Virus record (IMG/VR): IMGVR_UViG_3300021405_000007
Location: 44,107-108,106 of that record
Source: a virus
Reading direction: 5' to 3' (one strand)
DNA length: 64,000 bases
The position numbers and the translations under genes were made by a program. This document shows positions 58,706 through 64,000 of the stretch, piece after piece; the first letter of the stretch is position 1; every line of letters begins with the position of its first letter. Under the pieces are notes generated by a model. It did no database searches and was not told the DNA's origin. It worked only from the letters and a program-made list of their open reading frames with translations.

Positions 58706-59205
58706 ATATTTTTCTTCTTAAAGATCGAGCATTTAGGATCATCGCTATATCTATTATTGAATAATTCATAAAGATAGCATTCTTTGTGAGCTTCGTATTG
58801 CCATTCGGAGATTCCTTGAAAATTCATAATACTCTTAGGCAATGGGTATGCATGTTCCGGATCCCAATCTTCATAGGTCAATTCATTGTTATGCTCAAGT
58901 CGGCCTAAAAACTCATGGCCACATTCATGAAAAACTAATAAACGTCTAGTATTACTATCATATTTGTCCCACCAATAAGTATTAACTCTTATAAAGGGTT
59001 TAAAAGGGTTAGGAATAGAATAACCATCATACTTGTAATTCGCAAAGGTAGTCTTGGCTGCAGTTAATTCAACATCATCGACTTCGATGTTGAATTTTTT
59101 AGCTTCAGTTTTAAAATCTTGGATGTATGGTTCAATTTCAGGATCTACGGAGCGGCATTGTGAAAGAGAAAATAAACTCAATAATAGTAAAAACTTATAA
59201 ATCAT
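58702..59205 (-). CDS. Lipoprotein zinc metalloprotease, metzincin-like
   Basis: 167 residues from ATG 59205 behind GGAG. MIYKFLLLLSLFSLSQCRSV is a lipoprotein signal with lipid-accepting C17. H93-E94-x-x-H97 lies in LVFHECGHEFLGRLEHNN, with H105 a possible third ligand, and SIMNF (about 125-129) is positioned like a Met-turn. It would be a membrane-anchored protease on the periplasmic face. Targets may be host envelope proteins; a lysis or defence-blocking role is possible. The ligand spacing differs from the classic HExxHxxGxxH. Confidence 0.75.
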   Translation of the reverse strand: MIYKFLLLLSLFSLSQCRSVDPEIEPYIQDFKTEAKKFNIEVDDVELTAAKTTFANYKYDGYSIPNPFKPFIRVNTYWWDKYDSNTRRLLVFHECGHEFLGRLEHNNELTYEDWDPEHAYPLPKSIMNFQGISEWQYEAHKECYLYELFNNRYSDDPKCSIFKKKNI

Positions 59206-59217
59206 CGTAACTCCATT

Positions 59218-59733
59218 TTAAGGCTTTTCTGACTTAAAATAATTTTCATCTAACCATTTATAGAAAGCCTCTCTTGAGCCTAATTTATTTAACTTCTCAT
59301 GTAAAGCTTTTGAACTGATTCCATGAAGTTTTAGTTCTCCATGAGGGCCATCTTCTAATGATTCCCAGTGCCACCCAGCCACTAAACCCACAGATTCTAG
59401 AATCTTAGCCAGCTCTTCCCACTTACTCTTAGGAACCTTCCAAGTCCATCTACCATCCTTATCTTTAAAAACAAAATCAGTGGCTAACCCCAGAACATGA
59501 TAGGAGTATATAGTTTCACTGTAGTGTCTCTTTACTAGAAGTTTTTGTCTTTTAAGGGAGCGAACTGTTTCATATACTCCTAAATTTAAGCCTTTTTCTT
59601 TTGAAATCTTTAACACTTCCAAAACTTTGGCTTGCATTCGAGGATGCAATAGGCTGATATCCGAATTGGTATCTAGATCAGAGGCCATCAGTATACTTGA
59701 TTGAAAAAATAGTAAAAAAAGAATGAACTTCAT
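59218..59733 (-). CDS. Peptidase M15-type endolysin (L-Ala-D-Glu / D,D-peptidase-like)
   Basis: 171 residues from ATG 59733 behind AAAGG; the longer frame to 59796 overlaps the upstream gene. Signal peptide MKFILFLLFFQSSILMA. VYETVRSLKRQKLL precedes SYHVLGLATDF, giving H79 and D86, and DGPHGEL gives H131. These are the zinc ligands of VanY/CwlK-type peptidases that cut stem peptides. It would degrade peptidoglycan after Sec export. Confidence 0.85.
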   Translation of the reverse strand: MKFILFLLFFQSSILMASDLDTNSDISLLHPRMQAKVLEVLKISKEKGLNLGVYETVRSLKRQKLLVKRHYSETIYSYHVLGLATDFVFKDKDGRWTWKVPKSKWEELAKILESVGLVAGWHWESLEDGPHGELKLHGISSKALHEKLNKLGSREAFYKWLDENYFKSEKP

Positions 59734-59762
59734 GTAGACCTTTCCAAGGAAAAGGGAACCAT

Positions 59763-60284
59763 CTATCCACGTTCTACAACTCTCCCAACCTTCCACCCTT
59801 CCATTGTTTCTATTCCTTTGATAAGAGCTTCAAATTCTGTTTCAGAAAAAGTACTGATTTTCTTATTGGAATAAACTTTGGTTCTTTTCTGCAGGAAACT
59901 TAAATAGTTTTTGGTGATATTTTCTGAAGGTGGAGCATATTGATAGATCATAACCTTCAAAGAAACATTACCATATTTTTCACTCACACAGGCTACTAGA
60001 GCCTTTCGACCTAGTTCTACATCTGAGAATATAAGAAAGCCTCCTGAAGAGCCTACAACCCCTTCATAGGCCTTTGAATTGCCATTGCTACGTAGATTAC
60101 CTGGATTGTTATTTCTCCAAGACTTAGAGCCGTTAATTTTTATGATTTTCTTTCCAGAAGAGGTTTTATAAACTGTAGTTCTAATCAAATTTGAGTAAGA
60201 CTTGACTACTGTATAGTCTTCAGCATAACCTTGTGAAGTTATTAATATTTGTAATAAAGTCATTAATATTAGTAAGTATTTCAA
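59763..60284 (-). CDS. Secreted peptidoglycan hydrolase, P5/lytic-transglycosylase-like
   Basis: 173 residues from TTG 60284. MKYLLILMTLLQILITSQGY is a signal peptide. SWRNNNPGNLRSNGNSKAYE and GGFLIFSDVELGRKALVACV follow the phage P5-type and muralytic pattern (NNPGN-R, then G-F--F-----G--A). Catalytic Glu cannot be fixed by eye. First enzyme of the lysis operon, before the M15 peptidase. Confidence 0.72.
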   Translation of the reverse strand: MKYLLILMTLLQILITSQGYAEDYTVVKSYSNLIRTTVYKTSSGKKIIKINGSKSWRNNNPGNLRSNGNSKAYEGVVGSSGGFLIFSDVELGRKALVACVSEKYGNVSLKVMIYQYAPPSENITKNYLSFLQKRTKVYSNKKISTFSETEFEALIKGIETMEGWKVGRVVERG

Positions 60285-60288
60285 TAGT

Positions 60289-60447
60289 TTACTCTCTATT
60301 CATATGTTTATATTTAAGTTTATCTTTAAGATCTCTAAGTTTCTTATTCATTCTTTCCCTCTTAGAGAAGACTAGCATAATCTTATCTTCATAGGAAATG
60401 AAAAGGAGTATAAAGAAAACTATTATAGTTATTACTAAGCTTTGCAT
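60289..60447 (-). CDS. 52-residue membrane protein, operon leader gene
   Basis: ATG 60447 follows GGAGG. One membrane helix (LVITIIVFFILLFISYEDKI), then a basic tail (MNKKLRDLKDKLKYKHMNRE). Four bases before the hydrolase TTG. It could be a holin-like or regulator peptide of the lysis genes; only its position supports that. Confidence 0.6.
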   Translation of the reverse strand: MQSLVITIIVFFILLFISYEDKIMLVFSKRERMNKKLRDLKDKLKYKHMNRE

Positions 60448-60466
60448 AATCAATACCTCCATAATA

Positions 60467-60495
60467 CTCTTCGGTCTAATAATATAGAACTTTAA
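60467..60495 (-). promoter_or_regulatory. Accessory-operon promoter element, copy f
   Basis: On the minus strand: TTAAAG, 15-base spacer, CCGAAGAG, 20 bases before the ATG at 60447, heading the long operon 60447-53779. Confidence 0.65.
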
Positions 60496-60961
60496 TAATC
60501 TTATAACCCTTTAATCTTTCTAGATAAACCCCACCCCTTTGGGCTCTACATCTTAGATGTTTTCCCAATTATAAGATCTCTTTATTCTTACTGACTTAGT
60601 ACTAAAGGTATCTAGGATTTATGAAACTCTTATTGCTAAGAGGATGTTTTCGACCTAGAACAGAGAATCTAACAAAGAACTGTTCAATAATACTAAGCTT
60701 ATCTAAAGAATATTTTCTATGGAAACGATGAGGTTCAGAGGGGAGTGTTTGGGTGGTATTAGTTAGATTAAACACTATTCATCTTCTTTCTTAAGGGAGA
60801 TAACTCTTATTGCTCATCATCACAATACTTATCTCAATCATTACAAAGAGATATTAGCCTTACCGGTCGGAGTAATCCGATTTGCAATCCTCTTGTTTTA
60901 AGTCTAAGGGAACTGAACCAACGACTCTGAATAAAAGAGTAGCATGAATAATAGAAAAGTG
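60496..60961. other. Non-coding divergent region with several hairpins
   Basis: About 470 bases between opposite promoters without a convincing gene. Nested pairing is visible: TCTAGG (60611) with CCTAGA (60654), enclosing CTCTTA (60627) with TAAGAG (60637). CGGA-TCCG pairs lie near 60873. ACTCTTATTGCT occurs twice (60626, 60804). A structured RNA is possible; no tRNA fits. Confidence 0.5.
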
Positions 60962-60990
60962 TTAAAGTTTTTTTGTGTGGTGCCGAAAAG
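60962..60990 (+). promoter_or_regulatory. Accessory-operon promoter element, plus-strand copy P1
   Basis: TTAAAG, 15-base spacer, CCGAAAAG on the plus strand, 20 bases before the ATG at 61010 and just upstream of TGGAGGG. It rules out the longer reading of the first gene. Confidence 0.65.
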
Positions 60991-61009
60991 ATTAATGGAG
61001 GGTAAAACT

Positions 61010-61183
61010 ATGATAGTTTTAATAAGTGTTATTCTCGGTGTATTTGGTGGTTATCAAATAGGTTATGAGGATGGTAAAGATAAGCCTCGAACTCATGTGG
61101 AACAACATGAACTTCAAGTTCATTGCCCCCAAATTCATACCAAAGCAGATAGAAACCCACCCTTAAATTGCACCAAGGAATAA
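61010..61183 (+). CDS. Small membrane-anchored protein
   Basis: 57 residues from ATG 61010 behind GGAGGG. MIVLISVILGVFGGYQIGYE is a membrane helix; the rest (HVEQHELQVHCPQIHTKADR) is His-rich. Function unknown. Confidence 0.6.
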   Translation: MIVLISVILGVFGGYQIGYEDGKDKPRTHVEQHELQVHCPQIHTKADRNPPLNCTKE

Positions 61184-61186
61184 AAA

Positions 61187-61453
61187 ATGAAACGTAAAGA
61201 GGTTATGAGTAAACTTAAAGAAATTGATAACCTTCTAACTCAAACCCAAGAAATTAATAAAAAAGTTCAAGAGTTAAAGAAAGAAATGGGTTCAAAAGAA
61301 CAAGCTGCTTCCAGTCTTGAATTTGGCCATAATGGACGTGCTGCAGTAGGGATAGATGGATTACTACATGTTCAAGTAGTCCTTTCTTCAGATGAAGAAA
61401 TTAAAGCTTTGATCAATTACCTGACTGAAAATCTTGAAGGAGGATTAGAATGA
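61187..61453 (+). CDS. Helical hypothetical protein
   Basis: 88 residues. A coiled-coil start (KLKEIDNLLTQTQEINKKVQ) precedes a beta part (GRAAVGIDGLLHVQVVLSSD). Behind AAGGAA. Coupled to the next gene by ATGA overlap. No family. Confidence 0.6.
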   Translation: MKRKEVMSKLKEIDNLLTQTQEINKKVQELKKEMGSKEQAASSLEFGHNGRAAVGIDGLLHVQVVLSSDEEIKALINYLTENLEGGLE

Positions 61454-61659
61454 GTGGAATTGAATTGCTACTAGCAATAGTATGTGGTTACTTTTTAGGC
61501 CACGTAGTTGGTTATTATAGAGGTTATGATCACTCTAGAAAAGATATGGAGAGGATTATTTATGCTATCGAAGAAGGTTCTAATAGAAAAGATGCGGAAA
61601 AACTTTATGTTGATTTACAAAAATCTTCTGGAGACAGTTCAGGGGAAAAACCAGCCTGA
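61450..61659 (+). CDS. Small membrane-anchored protein
   Basis: 69 residues with an N-terminal membrane helix (GIELLLAIVCGYFLGHVVGY, YRGYDHSRKD) and a charged tail. Overlaps the next gene by 53 bases. Function unknown; its GY-x-x-GY repeats resemble the 61010 protein's helix. Confidence 0.55.
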   Translation: MSGIELLLAIVCGYFLGHVVGYYRGYDHSRKDMERIIYAIEEGSNRKDAEKLYVDLQKSSGDSSGEKPA

Positions 61660-61870
61660 AATAGAAAATACTAGTGTCTCTAGATTAAAAGATTGGATTG
61701 ATCGGAGTTCGAAAGAATCTAAGTCAAAAGAGGAAAAGCTTAGAATTAAAGATATCAAGAAGTTGATTAAAGTAGTAGAAGAAGTAAAAAATATGCTGGA
61801 AAGGCATGATTTATTTTATCCAGATTTTGAACTAGTTTTAGCATTAGAATCTTTGGAGGAAGAAGCATGA
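61607..61870 (+). CDS. Helical hypothetical protein
   Basis: 87 residues from ATG 61607 behind GGAAAAAC; a longer reading from 61508 has more overlap and no site. Basic-acidic helices (RSSKESKSKEEKLRIKDIKK; LIKVVEEVKNMLERHDLFYP). The stop overlaps the next start (ATGA). No family. Confidence 0.5.
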   Translation: MLIYKNLLETVQGKNQPEIENTSVSRLKDWIDRSSKESKSKEEKLRIKDIKKLIKVVEEVKNMLERHDLFYPDFELVLALESLEEEA

Positions 61871-61938
61871 TAATATATATTTTATCTGTTATAACAGTGA
61901 TAGGTTTTTTTGTTTGTTACTCTTCTAGATACTCATGA
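61867..61938 (+). CDS. Truncated small membrane peptide
   Basis: ATG 61867 overlaps the previous stop. MIIYILSVITVIGFFVCYSS then RYS-stop: the last codons and the TGA come from an 84-bp stretch identical to the helicase gene. The frame may have been longer before that insertion. Confidence 0.45.
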   Translation: MIIYILSVITVIGFFVCYSSRYS

Positions 61939-62002
61939 ATAATTTTACCTGACGCATCCTTTTGTTTGACTAAAATTAATACTTGCTCATCCTTAGCTAT
62001 TT
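61919..62002. repeat. 84-bp exact direct repeat, copy 1 (outside the helicase gene)
   Basis: Identical, base for base, to 62837-62920, with mismatches just outside at both ends. Copy 2 lies within the minus-strand helicase gene (about residues 345-372). Here the plus-strand operon transcript would carry the antisense of that mRNA segment. Confidence 0.95.
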
Positions 62003-62058
62003 TTTAGCCATTTTTATCCCAATAATCTCGCCATTTTACAAAAAAATCACATTTCTGC

Positions 62059-62088
62059 CTAAAGCATAACCAAAAATATGCCGTATAG
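62059..62088 (+). promoter_or_regulatory. Accessory-operon promoter element, plus-strand copy P2
   Basis: CTAAAG, 16-base spacer ending AAAAATATG, CCGTATAG on the plus strand, 57 bases before the ATG at 62145. Confidence 0.55.
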
Positions 62089-62144
62089 TAATGTATAGGG
62101 TAGGTGAGCTACCTTGGTCAAGGGTCAAAAAAGAGGAGGGGAAA

Positions 62145-62390
62145 ATGAAAAAAGCAGAAAAATTCATAAAAAAAGAATTGTCGGATTTAGATATCCCTGA
62201 AAATTGCGATGCATATATCGCTGTCTATGAAAGCGCAATAGTAGCCTCTACTATAATGACCAAAAAAGAATTAGTCGAATATATAGAGGGATTTTTAGAA
62301 TCACTTCCTAATTCATTTTTTCATATGCATAAAGGAGAGAATCTCTCGATCAAAAATTCATTTGAAAACTTCAAAAAAATAAACAAATAG
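62145..62390 (+). CDS. Hypothetical protein
   Basis: 81 residues from ATG 62145 behind GAGGAGGGG; the longer reading from 62091 crosses the promoter region. MKKAEKFIKKELSDLDIPEN, then VYESAIVASTIMTKKELVEY and FFHMHKGENL. Function unknown. Confidence 0.6.
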   Translation: MKKAEKFIKKELSDLDIPENCDAYIAVYESAIVASTIMTKKELVEYIEGFLESLPNSFFHMHKGENLSIKNSFENFKKINK

Positions 62391-62415
62391 TGAAAATGAA
62401 AAAAGGAGCCAGTTT

Positions 62416-62493
62416 ATGAAAAAAATAATAGATCAAGACTTTACCATGTTTATACAAAGTTTCTGTCAAAACAGAAGAAACATTAAAACTTAA
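62416..62493 (+). CDS. 25-residue peptide
   Basis: ATG 62416 behind AAAGGAGCC encodes MKKIIDQDFTMFIQSFCQNR then RNIKT. The strong ribosome site supports translation. Its stop overlaps the convergent helicase stop by four bases. Confidence 0.45.
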   Translation: MKKIIDQDFTMFIQSFCQNRRNIKT

Positions 62494-63953
62494 ATGATTT
62501 CTATTTTCTTTGGTTCAAAGTTTTTTTCATAGATCCTAAGTCTTTCGCATAAATGATCACTCAAATATTTAGTATTCAAAAATAAAAAATCATGAACTTT
62601 TGCTATCTTTTTTCCTGGGTAAAGTCTTACAGCACGGCCTAAAGCCTGGACAATAGCTATCTCCGATTTACCGCCTTGACACATGATCAAATGATCAGTT
62701 GATTTTATATCAATTCCTTCACCCAATACACTAGATCCGATGAGAACTTGAATTTCTCGATTGTTAAAATTATCAATCGCATTTTTAACATCTTTTTGCT
62801 TATCATCACCAGAAATGAAGGTATTTTTTATTCCCAACTCTTCTAGATACTCATGAATAATTTTACCTGACGCATCCTTTTGTTTGACTAAAATTAATAC
62901 TTGCTCATCCTTAGCTATTTGATACTCGAATATCTCTTTAATTTTGAGTAACAATTCAATATTTTTACAATAGTTTTGGGTATACTCAGTATTATAATTT
63001 CGAGCATGTTTACCTTCAACCTCGTGAACTGTAATCTCCAAAGGAGTTAAATATCCATCGGAAGTGGCTTTAGCTGGAGAGTAGCGATAAAGTATGTTCG
63101 AACAAAATCCCAGTAATGACATAGTTTTAGAATCATTTCTTAAATAGGTTCCGGAGAAAGAAAATTTATAATACACGTGATCAAAATAAGGCAATAGATT
63201 CAGATAAGTATCAGCGCCAGAGTGATGCGCCTCGTCAATTCCAATAAAGTCTATATCCCAAATTACAGCTTCTAATAGACCTTGTTTTTGCAGAGAAGCC
63301 AAAGTTTGAACTGTAGCAAAACGAATATTCTTTATTGGTTTTTTAGTTTTGACGGAATCAGAAGTTATCTCCATTACTTGTTTGGAACCAAAAGCATCTT
63401 TAAATGATTCCATTAATTGATGTTTCAGATTCTTTGCAGGAACAATTATTAAGGCTTTTACACCAAGTTCTTTAACCAATTGCTGCATTACAAGAGTTTT
63501 ACCACTGCCTATACTCAGTTCAAAAACCCCTCGACCATATTTTAAACCTAAATCAATAGACTCTTTTTGGTAGTATCGAAGATTTAAATCAGAATACCAT
63601 TGGTAATTTATTGATTTCTTTGGTTTTTTTCGAAGATCTAAAATTTCAAATTTAGATTTGTTGTTCTTAAGAACTTCCTCAACCATAAAGAGAAGTCCGG
63701 TTGGAAAATAGTTTTCCTGATCAAGAAGACAAACAGTTTCTTGTTGTTTTAAAATCTCAATTTTTTTTCTAAAAAATTCGATCTTATAACTCAATTTTTT
63801 CCTTTGAGCTATTTTGATTTGCATGAATAGGTTGACTATTTCTTTGGCGACCTCATCGTCTTGATAGGTCAAGGTAGTTCTAACCAAAGAAATAGTCTTT
63901 GAATCCACATTCAAAAGTTGAGAAAATGAATTTTTTATATGAATATTAATCAT
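62490..63953 (-). CDS. SF2 DEAD/DEAH-type helicase (UvsW-like layout)
   Basis: 487 residues from ATG 63953. An N-terminal 120-residue domain precedes motif I SIGSGKT (147-153), motif Ia (IIVPAKNLKHQL), motif II IDEAHH with D239, E240, A241 and H242, motif III (FSFSGTYLR) and the C-terminal RecA domain with motif V (LIGSSVLGEGIDIK) and VI (QALGRAVRLYPG). The combination fits SF2 branch-migration or repair helicases such as UvsW. The start has no clear Shine-Dalgarno. Residues about 345-372 are encoded by the stretch duplicated at 61919-62002. Confidence 0.9.
   Translation of the reverse strand: MINIHIKNSFSQLLNVDSKTISLVRTTLTYQDDEVAKEIVNLFMQIKIAQRKKLSYKIEFFRKKIEILKQQETVCLLDQENYFPTGLLFMVEEVLKNNKSKFEILDLRKKPKKSINYQWYSDLNLRYYQKESIDLGLKYGRGVFELSIGSGKTLVMQQLVKELGVKALIIVPAKNLKHQLMESFKDAFGSKQVMEITSDSVKTKKPIKNIRFATVQTLASLQKQGLLEAVIWDIDFIGIDEAHHSGADTYLNLLPYFDHVYYKFSFSGTYLRNDSKTMSLLGFCSNILYRYSPAKATSDGYLTPLEITVHEVEGKHARNYNTEYTQNYCKNIELLLKIKEIFEYQIAKDEQVLILVKQKDASGKIIHEYLEELGIKNTFISGDDKQKDVKNAIDNFNNREIQVLIGSSVLGEGIDIKSTDHLIMCQGGKSEIAIVQALGRAVRLYPGKKIAKVHDFLFLNTKYLSDHLCERLRIYEKNFEPKKIEII
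62837..62920. repeat. 84-bp exact direct repeat, copy 2 (inside the helicase gene)
   Basis: Coding segment of the helicase, identical to 61919-62002; presumably the source copy because it is embedded in an intact conserved gene. Confidence 0.95.
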
Positions 63954-64000
63954 ATAACAAGTTTATAATAAAATTGATATAAAAGTAAAGGTTTATATAA

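Noticed and set aside
60621-60731. 36-codon frame in the divergent non-coding region
   Set aside because: Weak ribosome site and it overlaps the nested hairpin; no support for translation.
60850-60930. tRNA-like pairing around CGGA/TCCG
   Set aside because: No T-loop, anticodon stem or CCA-compatible acceptor stem could be assembled.

Overview
This window is a 64 kb piece of a large tailed-phage genome, AT-rich and coding-dense. It holds a contractile-tail (myovirus-type) structural module: sheath, tube, tape measure, hub, spike, gp25-like and J-like baseplate proteins, and fibres. It also holds phage-type nucleotide metabolism (class II ribonucleotide reductase, ThyX, dUTPase), a full-length sigma-70-family factor and a lysis region. 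Lipoprotein signal sequences, a spanin-like pair and signal-peptide-bearing peptidoglycan hydrolases point to a Gram-negative host; the host species cannot be read from the window. Terminase, portal, major capsid protein, polymerase and integrase are not present and probably lie outside it. TAA, TAG and TGA all end genes, so I see no recoded genetic code. I found no tRNA or CRISPR array.

Layout. Plus strand, 83-20529: head/neck and connector genes, the sigma factor (7680-8870), neck/tail-completion genes, sheath (10937-13084), tube (13650-14090), then a run of modular fibre/decoration-like proteins. A two-gene minus-strand island sits at 7076-7481. Minus strand, 27144-20561: nrdJ, small genes, thyX, an isopenicillin-N-synthase-type 2OG oxygenase and many small proteins. 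Plus strand, 27273-28818: small membrane and zinc-ribbon proteins and a HAD enzyme. Minus strand, 29840-28823: an unknown protein, a membrane peptide and a second tail-tube-like protein. Plus strand, 30007-50868: probable tail chaperones, tape measure, baseplate and fibres. Minus strand, 52882-50968: small proteins and a hexapeptide-repeat protein. Plus strand, 53155-53775: a ClpP-like protease. Minus strand, 60447-53779: peptidoglycan hydrolases, a lipoprotein metalloprotease, a PQ-loop protein, an MFS/BT1-like transporter, spanin-like proteins, dUTPase and duplicated small genes. Plus strand, 61010-62493: small genes. Minus strand, 63953-62490: an SF2 helicase.

Regulation. Two promoter-like element families recur. 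Minus-strand accessory operons, and two plus-strand ones, carry a conserved AAAG-N15/16-CCG(A/T)nAG element just upstream of the first gene (nine good copies). Plus-strand structural blocks are preceded by a TGnTAwAATT (extended -10-like) element 28-53 bases before the start codon (eight copies). At three block boundaries the two families stand head to head. It is reasonable to infer that one class is read early by host polymerase and the other later, perhaps with the phage sigma factor, but timing is not visible in sequence.

Most notable: (i) an exact 84-bp direct repeat that places a piece of the helicase gene, in antisense, at the end of a plus-strand accessory operon; (ii) a similar 26-bp fragment of the 2OG-oxygenase gene at the end of another small gene; (iii) a second tail-tube paralogue in an accessory operon; (iv) a translationally coupled lipoprotein metalloprotease / PQ-loop / BT1-like transporter cassette inside the lysis operon; (v) a His-rich module opening with a GxTxSGKPIY motif, repeated four times across two head-region proteins.
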